The notes under the pieces were generated by a model, which was not told the origin of the DNA, searched no databases, and saw only the letters and a list, made by a program, of their open reading frames with translations. Of a DNA stretch of 64,000 nt, positions 1 to 9,153 are shown in pieces. The first letter of the stretch is position 1. Every line of letters starts with the position of its first letter. This stretch comes from an uncultured Croceitalea sp. (GTDB lineage: Bacteria > Bacteroidota > Bacteroidia > Flavobacteriales > Flavobacteriaceae): assembly GCA_947494805.1 (NCBI GenBank), contig CANLWK010000002.1, positions 558,001 to 622,000 of the forward strand. The letters are read 5' to 3'. Made by a program: the position numbers and the translations under genes.

Positions 1-922
1 TTTCGGCACCCAGGTCAAACCCAAAACCTGCTTCGGTAACAACGTAATCAGAAAGTGTCAAGCCCATACGTGTGGCAATGACCGAATTTGTACCCTGTGC
101 AATATTGGCAAAAGGGCCACCATGTATTATCGCGGCATTACCTTCAATGGTCTGTACCAAATTTGGTTGTATGGCATCCTTGAGCAGCGCTGTCATGGCA
201 CCTTCCGCCTTAATGTCACGGGCATAAATTGGGCGTTTGTCAAAAGTATAGCCAATAAAAATGTTGCCCAGCCTTCTTTTTAAATCTATCAAATCTTCGG
301 CAAGACACAGTATTGCCATAATTTCTGAGGCCGCGGTTATATCAAATCCTGTTTCACGAGGAATACCGGAACCAGTTCCGCCCAAGCCTACAATAACATT
401 TCGCAGTGCACGATCATTCATATCTATGACACGTCTCCATGAAATTGTTCTTGGATCTAGGTTCAAAGAATTTGTTTTGCTTTGAATGTTATTGTCTATT
501 AGTGCCGATAATAGATTGTGTGCCTTTTCAATAGCTGCAAAGTCACCTGTAAAATGTAAATTGATATCTTCCATGGGCAATACCTGCGAATAGCCACCTC
601 CAGTGGCGCCACCTTTAATTCCGAATACAGGACCAAGAGATGGTTCGCGTAAAACAACTGTTGTCTTTTTGCCCAAACGATTCAACCCTTCCGTAAGGCC
701 AATGGACATGGTGGTTTTTCCTTCGCCGGCTGGCGTAGGCGAAATGGCAGAAACCAAAATTAAGTTGGCTTTGCTTGTCCTGTCCTTATCAATTAAATCA
801 AGTGGAAGTTTTGCTTTGTATTTACCATAAGGTTCCAATCTTTCAGTTGGAACACCTATTTTTTGTGCAATCTCAGTAATTGGTTTTAACGATACTTTGC
901 GTGCAATATCAAGGTCTGACAT
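1..922 (-). CDS. fhs: Formate--tetrahydrofolate ligase (N-terminal part, cut by window edge)
   Basis: ATP-dependent ligase that makes 10-formyl-tetrahydrofolate from formate and THF in cytosolic one-carbon metabolism. About 307 residues are visible from the ATG at 922; the family is usually about 555 residues, so the C-terminal part lies left of the window. The start MSDLDIARK is typical, and the family P-loop [10 protein letters not shown] is seen near residue 70. The segment that follows ([25 protein letters not shown], read in two parts) also matches the family. The downstream-facing neighbour (acyltransferase) is on the same strand with a 72-base gap. Assignment is secure; completeness cannot be judged here. 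Confidence 0.95.
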   Translation of the reverse strand, partial: MSDLDIARKVSLKPITEIAQKIGVPTERLEPYGKYKAKLPLDLIDKDRTSKANLILVSAISPTPAGEGKTTMSIGLTEGLNRLGKKTTVVLREPSLGPVFGIKGGATGGGYSQVLPMEDINLHFTGDFAAIEKAHNLLSALIDNNIQSKTNSLNLDPRTISWRRVIDMNDRALRNVIVGLGGTGSGIPRETGFDITAASEIMAILCLAEDLIDLKRRLGNIFIGYTFDKRPIYARDIKAEGAMTALLKDAIQPNLVQTIEGNAAIIHGGPFANIAQGTNSVIATRMGLTLSDYVVTEAGFGFDLGAE

Positions 923-994
923 AGTAGTTGGATATATACCATGAAGATACTAAATATTGTTGCCTATAATGGTAATGAATAGGGAATACGCAGC

Positions 995-1876
995 TTATTT
1001 TGGCTCCTTGCCACGGTGCTTCCAACGTTTGTGCGTCCAAAAGTAATATTCAGGTGCCTCGCGAATGGAATCTTCAAGGGCCGCCATGAATTTTTCAGAT
1101 ATTTCGTAATCGCGAACTTCTTTAGGATGCTCTGTAATCACCTTAAAATTTGCAGCATAATATCCGCGTTTCAGTTTTTTGACCTGTAAGAATATGGGTA
1201 TGATATCATGTTTTTTACAAAGTTCTTCTCCACCTATATGAATAGGTACATTGATGCCCATAAACTTTGCCCAATGTCTGGCACGATTCAACATGGGCGA
1301 TTGGTCACTGGCAATACCCAAAACGAAAGGTTCTTGCTGATTTACCATATCAGCAATCAATTGTCTTGATTCGTTGGTTCTGACCAGCGTAGTGCCAAAT
1401 CGGCCTCTTATGCGCTTTATCAAACGTTCAAAGTATTGGTTTTGTATTTTTTGATAAATACCGAAAGCTTTAGGTTTTAAACGTGGATTTAGGCCAAGGA
1501 GCCACTCCCAGCTTGCATAATGTCCGGCCAAAAGAATTGTGCTACGTCCTTTCTCGGCATACTCATTAATGATGTGCTCGTTGGACAGTTGAAACCGTTC
1601 GTTCATTTGTTCAATGCTCATGCCCATGGTCTTGATGATCTCTAGAAAGATATCGCACATATGGCGATAAAACTTTTTTTGAATCTTTTGGATGTCGTCA
1701 TCGGACTTTTCAGGAAAGACCAAATGTAAATTTTCATTGACCACTTTTTTACGATAACCAATGATGTAATACATCAAATAAAAGACCAGGTCAGAGACAA
1801 AATACAAAACCTTAAACGGAAGGCGGGAGATAATCCATAAAATCGGATATACCAACAGATATACGAGTAGCTGCAT
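995..1876 (-). CDS. LpxL/HtrB-type lysophospholipid acyltransferase
   Basis: Inner-membrane acyltransferase of the lipid A late-acyltransferase family (293 aa, close to the usual 290-310). It starts with a hydrophobic anchor (residues 1-40). The catalytic H-x4-E motif is visible as HYASWE at residues 119-124. It probably adds a secondary acyl chain to lipid A or to an aminolipid; Bacteroidota homologues also include ornithine-lipid-type acyltransferases, so the acceptor is not certain. The ATG at 1876 lies just downstream of a palindromic -7 element shared with the divergent rhomboid gene. Confidence 0.88.
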   Translation of the reverse strand: MQLLVYLLVYPILWIISRLPFKVLYFVSDLVFYLMYYIIGYRKKVVNENLHLVFPEKSDDDIQKIQKKFYRHMCDIFLEIIKTMGMSIEQMNERFQLSNEHIINEYAEKGRSTILLAGHYASWEWLLGLNPRLKPKAFGIYQKIQNQYFERLIKRIRGRFGTTLVRTNESRQLIADMVNQQEPFVLGIASDQSPMLNRARHWAKFMGINVPIHIGGEELCKKHDIIPIFLQVKKLKRGYYAANFKVITEHPKEVRDYEISEKFMAALEDSIREAPEYYFWTHKRWKHRGKEPK

Positions 1877-1892
1877 GTGAAAAACGTGTGCA

Positions 1893-1910
1893 CAAATATA
1901 GCTATATTTG
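1893..1910. promoter_or_regulatory. Back-to-back divergent promoter palindrome
   Basis: A perfect 18-base palindrome, CAAATATAGCTATATTTG, sits between the divergent acyltransferase and rhomboid genes. Each half is a Bacteroidota -7 box (TATATTTG, consensus TAnnTTTG), one on each strand. The rhomboid ATG is 20 bases downstream on the plus strand and the acyltransferase ATG is 17 bases downstream on the minus strand. A TTG at a short 14-base spacing is present for the minus direction; the plus -33 box is not clear. Confidence 0.5.
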
Positions 1911-1929
1911 ACACCAAAGCCATTCTTAC

Positions 1930-2580
1930 ATGTACAATTTGCACGCGGCCACTATTGCGATTATTGCAGCAAACGTTTTAGTTTCAATTAAAGGATTCAA
2001 CGACCAATTTTTCTTTGATAGGTATAAATTCAGTATAGGAGGTATAAAAGCGGGACAGCGCGAACGTATGGCCACCTCAGGTTTTCTCCATGTAGACATT
2101 TCGCACCTTTTTTTCAATATGTTTACACTCTATTTTTTTGCCCCTGTGGTCATTAAATGGTTTGGTCAGGTAAAGTTTTTGGTTATTTATCTCGTAAGCC
2201 TTTTGGCAGGTAGCCTTTTGGCACTTTTTTTTCATAAAGATGAACCGTACTATAGCGCTGTGGGTGCCAGTGGTGCGGTGACAGGTATATTGTATGCCGC
2301 TATCTTATTACAGCCCAATATGCAACTTGGCCTGTTGTTCATTCCAATTCCGCTCCCGGCCTATGTTTTGGGTATTGCGTATCTATTATATTCTATCTAT
2401 GGAATGAAAAGTCGCTTGGGCAATATAGGCCATACTGCACATTTCGGTGGAGCAATTGGTGGTTATGCCATCACTTTGTTGTTTCGTCCAAGCCTTTTGG
2501 TAACAGATACCTTGATGGTACTGCTACTGGCGATTCCGATCATCATTTTGTTTATTTTGGGAAAGCTTGGTAAAATCTAA
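1930..2580 (+). CDS. Rhomboid family intramembrane serine protease
   Basis: A 216-aa polytopic membrane protein with about six membrane segments, the minimal rhomboid core. The catalytic serine lies in GASG (S114) and the catalytic histidine in the HTAHFGG motif (H171). The HVDISHLFFNMF region (from H54) is the usual HxxxN-type loop after the first helix. It would cleave single-pass membrane proteins within the membrane; substrates are unknown. Transcribed divergently from the LpxL-type gene, with a TATATTTG box 20 bases upstream of the ATG. Confidence 0.93.
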   Translation: MYNLHAATIAIIAANVLVSIKGFNDQFFFDRYKFSIGGIKAGQRERMATSGFLHVDISHLFFNMFTLYFFAPVVIKWFGQVKFLVIYLVSLLAGSLLALFFHKDEPYYSAVGASGAVTGILYAAILLQPNMQLGLLFIPIPLPAYVLGIAYLLYSIYGMKSRLGNIGHTAHFGGAIGGYAITLLFRPSLLVTDTLMVLLLAIPIIILFILGKLGKI

Positions 2581-2729
2581 AGTTTAAATATTTTTTGTAG
2601 GATTTTTCCTTTCTTGTTGGAAGTATTAACGAGAAAAGATGTAATTCATCGAAAAAGTGGTGCATGGCACATACTAATTTGAAAAAGTGATAGTTAAGGT
2701 TAGGAATCAAATCTTCAAAATTCCTACTT

Positions 2730-4373
2730 ATGACCAGAAAAGTACTCTTAACATTCGCTTTTTGTGCTCTATATCTAGTTTCATGTTCTGATGAAACAAC
2801 AGTGTTTGAAACGGAAACAAACGCTATTTCAGTTGAAGATAACAAAGCAAACCTTGATGCCAGTGTTGTTTATGACAACAGTGGTGTTATCGGTATAGTG
2901 CCCGATGGCTCTATTACTGGAAAATCTAGAAGGGCAGCGGAAGACCGTGCTAGTGATTATCCATTGACAATGATAGCTCAAATTACACCATTTTCATATA
3001 ATGGGGGAGAAAACCTGGCAGCATCCCATGTGGATATCGAAGGGAATTTCGCATATGTTTCCTATAATACCGCAGGAATTGACTACGCAGGAGGAATTGA
3101 TGTTATCAATATCAGTGATCCGTACAACCCAATAGTGGCATATCGTATTTATGGCCCCGTTGACCTTAATTCGATTACCTATGACGATGGTTTTATATAT
3201 GCTGTAGGTTCAACAACCGAAAATGAGATTTTGACTGAGGGCCTAAGTGCCGCAATATATAAGTTCCCTGTTTCAAGTGAAGGTAGAATTGACTTGAGTT
3301 CATATGAAACGGTTTATAAAGTTGGATTTGCAGCCAATGATGTCGCAGTTTCTGGCGATAACTTATTTGTTACCAGTGGTAAAGACGGTTTAGTGACACG
3401 TTATAACAAAAACACCATGGAGGCAATGGAAGAATTGCCATACGCAGATTTACGTTCCTTAGCTGTTCATGACAACAAAGTTGCCGTACTGGATGCAAGT
3501 TTTGGTGTTCGTATTATAGATGAAACATTCACGGAAACCAATCAAATTGCCATCAATGGTGATTTCAGGGAGGCCGACAAACGTACGCTTGCATTTAATA
3601 GTAATAGCATTTTTGTACCGGAAGGAGCTGAAGGTGCTGGTATATATGATGCTACCACAGGAGTACTACAAGAGCGCATACCAATTCCTATAAATCCGGA
3701 TAATGTGGCAGAAGAGAACATTGTAACCAATGGTGTTGCCATTAACGAAGACGTCTTTTTAATGGCAAATGGCGGTGCCGGACTATGTATTTCTGAAGAG
3801 AACAACGGAGTGGATCTTGTTGGTATCGTTGACCTTGAAGGTTCTATAAACTACATAAGATCTGAAGGTGAGTACATATTCGCGGCTTCTGGCAGAAAGG
3901 GATTGCAGATAATCAGAATGGACAAACCCCAAGATGATGAGACCCTTGCAGAAAGATGTGATACAGTTGACTCTTATAGAGGTCGTAACAATGTTACCGT
4001 TGCTCAGGGCGAAACAGAAGAATATCGTGTATACAACTATTTCAGAAGTATTACGGTTGAAGGTTCTCTATTGTTCTGCGGCTTGGCAGCAGTTCGTAAT
4101 AACGTAACTATTGAGGCCGGCGGTCTTTTTGAAATGTATGGTACTTTGGTAGTCGGACGTTCAGGTCGTGGTAATGAGATTCGAATCGGTGAAGGCTCGA
4201 ACCTTAAAATTGAAGGCAACTATTTAACGATATATGGTGATTTGGTCCTTGAGGATAACGCCACATTAGAATTTTTGGGCGATAACACGACAGTCAATGT
4301 TTATGGCAATGTTATCGTTGGTGATAATGCTACCGTTACCGGTAACTTTACAGATACCCAGAACAAGTTTTAG
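2730..4373 (+). CDS. LVIVD-repeat surface lipoprotein with C-terminal solenoid-like repeats
   Basis: A 547-aa predicted lipoprotein: signal peptide with lipobox ending LVSC-S (Cys about residue 19). Residues 80-400 carry repeats of the form HVDIEGNFAYVSYN / GIDVINISDPYNP / FAASGRKGLQIIR, typical of the LVIVD beta-propeller-like repeat seen in surface proteins. The last ~130 residues switch to short Gly/Asn/Val-rich periodic strands (for example IEAGGLFEMYGTLVV and YGDLVLEDNATLEFLG), resembling a right-handed beta-solenoid or polymer-forming (bactofilin-like) fold. No type IX secretion tail is seen. A strong terminator follows. The role is unknown; surface adhesion or scaffolding is an inference. 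Confidence 0.75.
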   Translation: MTRKVLLTFAFCALYLVSCSDETTVFETETNAISVEDNKANLDASVVYDNSGVIGIVPDGSITGKSRRAAEDRASDYPLTMIAQITPFSYNGGENLAASHVDIEGNFAYVSYNTAGIDYAGGIDVINISDPYNPIVAYRIYGPVDLNSITYDDGFIYAVGSTTENEILTEGLSAAIYKFPVSSEGRIDLSSYETVYKVGFAANDVAVSGDNLFVTSGKDGLVTRYNKNTMEAMEELPYADLRSLAVHDNKVAVLDASFGVRIIDETFTETNQIAINGDFREADKRTLAFNSNSIFVPEGAEGAGIYDATTGVLQERIPIPINPDNVAEENIVTNGVAINEDVFLMANGGAGLCISEENNGVDLVGIVDLEGSINYIRSEGEYIFAASGRKGLQIIRMDKPQDDETLAERCDTVDSYRGRNNVTVAQGETEEYRVYNYFRSITVEGSLLFCGLAAVRNNVTIEAGGLFEMYGTLVVGRSGRGNEIRIGEGSNLKIEGNYLTIYGDLVLEDNATLEFLGDNTTVNVYGNVIVGDNATVTGNFTDTQNKF

Positions 4374-4397
4374 ATAGCTTGGAACTAAACATAATAT

Positions 4398-4432
4398 AAA
4401 AAGGCCCGTGGGTATTTATCACGGGCCTTTTT
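4398..4432. terminator. Intrinsic terminator (bidirectional)
   Basis: A perfect 13-bp stem, AAAAAGGCCCGTG paired with CACGGGCCTTTTT around a 9-base loop, lies between the convergent ends of the LVIVD lipoprotein (plus) and the TlpA-like gene (minus). A/T tracts on both sides allow it to work for both genes. Confidence 0.9.
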
Positions 4433-4452
4433 ATGTTGTGTAATACCCTAAT

Positions 4453-5568
4453 CTAGTTCAGTAACTCTGCTACTTTTTGTTCCAAGGCATTACCTCTAAG
4501 GTTTTTGGCAATAATAACGCCATTCTCATCAATCAAAAAAGCAGCTGGTATGGCATTTACCCCATACATCTGAGCAATTGGATCCTGAAAATATTGCAAG
4601 TGGCTCACATGGTTCCATGTTAGATTATCATCTTGTATGGCCTTTGTCCAATCTTCTGCTTTTCGGTCTAAAGAAACACCTACAATTTGCAATCCTTTAT
4701 CCTTATATTTTTCATAGACCGATACAATATTTGGGTTTTCTGCCCTACAAGGTCTACACCAAGCTGCCCAAAAATCAATTAAGGTCACTTTGCCCTTAAT
4801 CTCATTTAAAGCCAAAACCTCTCCTGAAGGGGTAGGGGCTGAAAAATCTGGTGCGACAGCGCCAACTTCGGTTGTTTTCAGTTTATCTAATTGTTCTTTT
4901 ATACGTTTGCCAGGTATGGTGGCCTTGATTTCAGGAGTCAGTGCATCAAATAATTCTTGAATTTCATTCGTGGGTAGCGCTTTGGTAGAAACTACCTTGT
5001 CCAAAATAAGAACAGAAATCAGGGCACTTGGATTTTTTTTAACAAAATCAAGTTCAAAAGTCTTGGCCCTTTCTTGCAGCTCCATAAATTCTTCACGTAA
5101 TGAGTTCATTACGGCCGAGTCTCTTTGCATTCTGGCATTGCTGAATTCTTCGTTCATAGATCTTGACATGGAACTTATGGTTCTAGATTCATCTAGATAA
5201 TCCATAAACATTTCGTTCTGTGCCGTACCCTTCACCTTTGAAAATGCTAGACTGTCTTTCTGTGCCCGAAAACTGATGGTGCCGTTTTCGACAATTACCG
5301 GCGCATTGCCCTGCACGTTGTCTATCATGAGATAATGCATTATTGGCTCATCACTAGCGCCGACAAATTTAAAAGTGCCATTTTCTATGGTAGTGGTATC
5401 CACTTCAATGAGACTTCTTGAGAGAGAGTCGGTGGTTTTTAAAAAAACTTTGGTGCCATTTTCCAGCTCGCCATCAATAGTGCCGTCGATTACAAACCCA
5501 TCGGTATTCGAGGTACAAGAAGCCATAACTGAAACGACAATAACAACTAGCGATAATTTTCTCAACAT
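4453..5568 (-). CDS. TlpA-like thioredoxin lipoprotein with DUF4369-type N-terminal domain
   Basis: A periplasmic membrane-anchored thiol-disulfide oxidoreductase of about 371 aa. Signal peptide and lipobox (VMASC) are followed by a DUF4369-like beta domain (about residues 25-120), a helical linker rich in M/E/R, and a C-terminal TlpA/AhpC fold with the active-site motif WCRPC. I chose the ATG at 5568 rather than 5586, because it puts the signal peptide at the N-terminus and because a TACCTTTG -7 box covers 5584-5591. Proteins of this build are common in Bacteroidota and keep periplasmic thiols reduced, often for cytochrome maturation or envelope protein repair. Confidence 0.85.
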   Translation of the reverse strand: MLRKLSLVVIVVSVMASCTSNTDGFVIDGTIDGELENGTKVFLKTTDSLSRSLIEVDTTTIENGTFKFVGASDEPIMHYLMIDNVQGNAPVIVENGTISFRAQKDSLAFSKVKGTAQNEMFMDYLDESRTISSMSRSMNEEFSNARMQRDSAVMNSLREEFMELQERAKTFELDFVKKNPSALISVLILDKVVSTKALPTNEIQELFDALTPEIKATIPGKRIKEQLDKLKTTEVGAVAPDFSAPTPSGEVLALNEIKGKVTLIDFWAAWCRPCRAENPNIVSVYEKYKDKGLQIVGVSLDRKAEDWTKAIQDDNLTWNHVSHLQYFQDPIAQMYGVNAIPAAFLIDENGVIIAKNLRGNALEQKVAELLN

Positions 5569-5583
5569 GATATAAAATTTGCC

Positions 5584-5591
5584 CAAAGGTA
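5584..5591 (-). promoter_or_regulatory. Bacteroidota -7 promoter element
   Basis: TACCTTTG on the minus strand (TAnnTTTG consensus), 16 bases upstream of the ATG at 5568. No exact TTG is seen at the -33 distance. It overlaps the alternative ATG at 5586 and therefore argues for the shorter TlpA-like protein. Confidence 0.42.
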
Positions 5592-5609
5592 ATTATAAAC
5601 ATGAGCATA

Positions 5610-5645
5610 AAAAAAGGTGCTTTCATTGAAAGCACCTTTTTTTAG
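5610..5645 (-). terminator. Intrinsic terminator
   Basis: A stem of AAAAAAAGGTGCTTTC paired with GAAAGCACCTTTTTT lies 15 bases past the stop codon of the small outer-membrane protein gene and upstream of the TlpA-like gene. It separates the two minus-strand units. Confidence 0.85.
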
Positions 5646-5660
5646 TAGATAGTATAAAAT

Positions 5661-6155
5661 TTAAAACTGATAGCGTATGCCAAGTGCAATGTCAAAATCA
5701 AAACCATCATCAAAACCATCATAGCCTATAAGCCCAAGCTCAGGTCTAAAATCCAGTGATATGAGTAGGGGAATAGAGAAATCATATTCCACACCCAGAT
5801 TACCGGCCGCGAAAACAAAGGTTCCGTCATTGTCTGCACCATTGGGAATCGGTTCAAAATCAACGCTGCCAATACCCCCGCCAAAGCCGTAATACCAATT
5901 AAATCCACCGTCAAGGTTATGTACCCATTGGTAAAGGCCTGACAGCTTAAAAGCATCGAACTCTCTGCTATCGCGCCATCCTAAATTGAATTCAGCCCTA
6001 TTGTAGCGGCCAATTGATTTTTGGTACGAAATTTCAGCACCAAACCCGTCACTGTCCCCCAATCGTAATCCCAATGCATGATCAGAAATACTTTGTGCGC
6101 TGATAAATGTTGTTGCAAATAGTAAAAGACCTGTAAAAATTGTGGTAATCTTCAT
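5661..6155 (-). CDS. Small outer-membrane beta-barrel protein
   Basis: A 164-aa exported protein. The ATG at 6155 gives a clean signal peptide (MKITTIFTGLLLFATTFISA, then Q), whereas a longer in-frame reading to 6314 has no such feature. The mature part alternates hydrophobic and aromatic residues in strands (EISYQKSIGRYNRAEFNLGWR, in two strands; YGFGGGIGSVDF; LGVEYDFSIPLLISLDFRPEL) and ends in aromatic Y-Q-F, the usual C-terminal signature of outer-membrane barrels. It is likely a small 8-strand barrel of unknown role. Transcribed divergently from the FAD/Fe-S oxidase. Confidence 0.75.
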   Translation of the reverse strand: MKITTIFTGLLLFATTFISAQSISDHALGLRLGDSDGFGAEISYQKSIGRYNRAEFNLGWRDSREFDAFKLSGLYQWVHNLDGGFNWYYGFGGGIGSVDFEPIPNGADNDGTFVFAAGNLGVEYDFSIPLLISLDFRPELGLIGYDGFDDGFDFDIALGIRYQF

Positions 6156-6158
6156 AAG

Positions 6159-6192
6159 TTGTTCTTTAAATTGAAAATTAAGAATAGCTTTG
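6159..6192 (+). promoter_or_regulatory. Promoter of the FAD/Fe-S oxidase gene
   Basis: TTG at 6159-6161 and TAGCTTTG at 6185-6192 (TAnnTTTG consensus), 23 bases apart. The -7 box includes the TTG codon at 6190 that would otherwise be the first possible start of the oxidase, which places the true start further downstream. Confidence 0.5.
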
Positions 6193-6243
6193 TTCCAAGT
6201 ATTTGAATTAAAACTCCAGTATAGGCCCAAAAATTGTTCCAAA

Positions 6244-9153
6244 TTGGATAAAACTTCACTTTTACGTTTAAAACCCACATTGGCGGGGGAGTTATTTTTT
6301 GATGATTTGACCAAGGCGTTATACGCTACCGATGCTTCGGTGTACCGTAAAACCCCGACGGCAATTGCTTATCCAAAAAACGATAGGGATATTCAAAAAC
6401 TCGTCGCTTTTGCCAATAGCGAAGAAATTGGCTTGGTACCACGAACAGCCGGAACTTCGTTGGCAGGACAGTGTGTAGGCAATGGCATAATTGTAGATAC
6501 TTCAAGGTATTTTACAAGCATATTGAGCCTTGATGAACAAAAGAAACAGGTTGTTGTGCAACCAGGCGTAATTCGTGATGAACTCAACCTTTATTTAAAA
6601 CCGTTCGGTCTTTTCTTTGGCCCAAACACCTCTACATCAAATCGTTGCATGATTGGTGGTATGGTAGGCAATAACTCTTCTGGCACGACCTCTATTCAAT
6701 ATGGGGTCACTCGTGACAAAGTGGTACGTATGAAAACGATTCTTTCAGATGGAAGTGAAGTGGCGTTTGGACCAATAACCAAAACTGAGTTTGAGCAAAA
6801 GGCCAAATTGAAAAACCTAGAGGGCAAGTTGTATGCTGACATCGCACACGAGCTTTTACAGTCCGAGGTTCAATCAGAAATACTAAAAGAGTTTCCCAAA
6901 GCAGATATCCATAGACGGAACACTGGCTACGCGGTTGATGAATTGCTGAAAAATGAAGTTTTTGGCACATCTGACACTTCATTTAACATGTGTAAATTGC
7001 TCAGTGGTAGTGAGGGCACGCTGGCATTTACCACAGAAATCACTTTACAATTAGATGATTTGCCACCAGAGTATGCCGCTATGGTGGCAACGCACTATAC
7101 CAGTTTAGAAGATTGCTTGTCCGATGTTTCTCCACTTATGCAGCATAGTTTGCATATGTGTGAAATGATGGACAAGGTGATTTTAGACTGTACCAAGAAC
7201 AACCGACAACAACTCGCCAATCGATTTTTTGTTGATGGTGACCCCGCGGCGATTTTAATGTTGGAAGTAAAAGCCCCATCAAAGCAACTTTTAGAAGTTG
7301 AAATCAATGCACTTAAAAAAACCATTGCGAAATCAAGATTAAGTTATGCAAGTCCTGTTTTGTATGGTGATGATATTAAAAAAGCCATTGAACTACGTAA
7401 AGCTGGTCTTGGGCTTTTAGGTAATATGGTCGGTGATAAAAAGGCGGTGGCCTGTATTGAAGATACGGCCGTTGCGCTTGAAGATTTAAAAGACTTTATA
7501 GGTGAGTTCACTGAAATCATGAAAGGCTATGGACAAAGTGCGGTCTATTATGCCCATGCCGGTGCAGGCGAAATACATCTGAGGCCAATACTGAATCTTA
7601 AAAAAGCTGAAGATGTAGTGCTTTTTCGCTCAATTACTACAGATGTGGCAAAACTGACCAAAAAGTACAAAGGCAGCTTCAGTGGAGAACACGGTGATGG
7701 TATCGTGCGCGCTGAATTTATTCCGTTGATGCTTGGTGCTAAAAACTACGCACTTTTAAAGCGTATCAAGACCTTGTTTGATCCAAACAATATTTTTAAT
7801 CCGGGGAAGATAGTTGATGCATACCCAATGGATAAATCGTTACGGTACAAAATTGATAGAGAAGAGCCCCAAGTGGCCACTTTACTTGATTTTTCTGATA
7901 GTGAGGGTATTCTCAAAGCGGCCGAAAAGTGCAATGGAAGCGGGGATTGCCGTAAAACGCACAATATGCCTGGCGGAATGTGCCCTAGTTACCATGCCAC
8001 GAAAAACGAAAAGGACACTACCCGCGGAAGGGCAAATGTATTACGTGAGTTTTTGACAAATTCTGACAAACCAAATCAATTTGACCATCAAGAACTAAAA
8101 CAGGTTTTTGATCTGTGCCTGAGCTGTAAGGCATGCGCGAGTGAATGCCCAAGCAATGTTGATGTGGCGACCTTAAAAGCTGAATTCTTATACCAGTACC
8201 AAGAAGCCAATGGCTATTCGTTGCGAAGTAAGCTATTTGCCCACAATACTAAGCTCAATGCCCTTGGCAGCAAAATGGCAGCAGTGACCAATACCGTCTA
8301 TGATTCTTTTTTAGGTTCTCTATTAAAAAAGGCTTCGGGAGTTGCAAATGAACGCAGCCTGCCGAAAGTACACCGTTTTGATTTTGATGGTTTTTTAAAC
8401 GGACAGCCTAAATCAAAGACTTCTAAAGGAGCTGTTGTGCTATATATTGATGAGTTCACAAGATACCTGGATATTGAAGTTGGACAAGACGCTATTGCAC
8501 TTCTTTCTTCGCTGGGCTACAAAGTGCAACTCTTTTATGCGGAAAGCGGCAGAACCTATCTTTCCAAAGGTTTTTTAAAACAGGCAAAGGCCTTGGCAGC
8601 AAAAAATATTCAAAAGCTTTATGAATTTTCTGAAGAGGGGAGGCCTGTAGTGGGGTTGGAACCCTCAGCGATCTTATCGTTTCGTGATGAATACAAACGT
8701 CTTCATGACGACAGAAATACCACAGATGCCATTGCTTCAAACACTTTTCTAATCGAAGAGTTTTTGGCCGTTGAAATTGAAAAAGGGAAACTGACCTCAG
8801 AAAGTTTTACAACTACCGAACAACAGGTTAAAATCCATAACCATTGCCATCAGAAAGCACTTTCAAATCAGAAGGTAACCTTTGATGTGCTCAATCTTCC
8901 AAAGAACTATAGGGTCTCTATCATTGCTTCTGGCTGTTGCGGTATGGCGGGCTCTTTTGGTTATGAAAAAGAACATTATGATGTCAGCATGCAAGTAGGT
9001 GAGTTAAAGCTTTTTCCCGCGGTACGAAAATCTGAAAGCGATGTTATCATTGCTGCGAATGGGACCAGTTGTCGACATCAAATCTTTGATGGCACCAAAA
9101 GAAAAGCGTTACATCCCGTCAGTATCTTGAGAAAGGCCTTGCTTATCCATTGA
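6244..9153 (+). CDS. FAD-linked oxidase / Fe-S fusion (YdiJ / D-2-hydroxyacid dehydrogenase type)
   Basis: A GlcD-GlpC-type fusion of about 969 aa. The N-terminal half is a PCMH FAD-binding domain (RTAGTSLAGQCVG, GGMVGNNSSGT) and an FAD-oxidase C-terminal domain (FSGEHGDGIVRAEF). The middle holds two Fe-S motifs, CNGSGDC...GMCPSY and CLSCKACASECPS, followed by a CCG-type domain (NHCHQKAL, ASGCCGMAGSFGYE). This build matches D-2-hydroxyglutarate or D-lactate dehydrogenases of the YdiJ family, which pass electrons to quinone. There is no ATG; TTG at 6244 gives MDKTSLLRLKP and lies downstream of the promoter. TTG 6190 is inside the -7 box and is unlikely. The substrate is not decided by sequence. 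Confidence 0.88.
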   Translation: MDKTSLLRLKPTLAGELFFDDLTKALYATDASVYRKTPTAIAYPKNDRDIQKLVAFANSEEIGLVPRTAGTSLAGQCVGNGIIVDTSRYFTSILSLDEQKKQVVVQPGVIRDELNLYLKPFGLFFGPNTSTSNRCMIGGMVGNNSSGTTSIQYGVTRDKVVRMKTILSDGSEVAFGPITKTEFEQKAKLKNLEGKLYADIAHELLQSEVQSEILKEFPKADIHRRNTGYAVDELLKNEVFGTSDTSFNMCKLLSGSEGTLAFTTEITLQLDDLPPEYAAMVATHYTSLEDCLSDVSPLMQHSLHMCEMMDKVILDCTKNNRQQLANRFFVDGDPAAILMLEVKAPSKQLLEVEINALKKTIAKSRLSYASPVLYGDDIKKAIELRKAGLGLLGNMVGDKKAVACIEDTAVALEDLKDFIGEFTEIMKGYGQSAVYYAHAGAGEIHLRPILNLKKAEDVVLFRSITTDVAKLTKKYKGSFSGEHGDGIVRAEFIPLMLGAKNYALLKRIKTLFDPNNIFNPGKIVDAYPMDKSLRYKIDREEPQVATLLDFSDSEGILKAAEKCNGSGDCRKTHNMPGGMCPSYHATKNEKDTTRGRANVLREFLTNSDKPNQFDHQELKQVFDLCLSCKACASECPSNVDVATLKAEFLYQYQEANGYSLRSKLFAHNTKLNALGSKMAAVTNTVYDSFLGSLLKKASGVANERSLPKVHRFDFDGFLNGQPKSKTSKGAVVLYIDEFTRYLDIEVGQDAIALLSSLGYKVQLFYAESGRTYLSKGFLKQAKALAAKNIQKLYEFSEEGRPVVGLEPSAILSFRDEYKRLHDDRNTTDAIASNTFLIEEFLAVEIEKGKLTSESFTTTEQQVKIHNHCHQKALSNQKVTFDVLNLPKNYRVSIIASGCCGMAGSFGYEKEHYDVSMQVGELKLFPAVRKSESDVIIAANGTSCRHQIFDGTKRKALHPVSILRKALLIH

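Noticed and set aside
2552-2845. Minus-strand reading frame of 97 codons
   Set aside because: Overlaps the start of the LVIVD gene and the rhomboid end, has no domain and no promoter; a chance frame.
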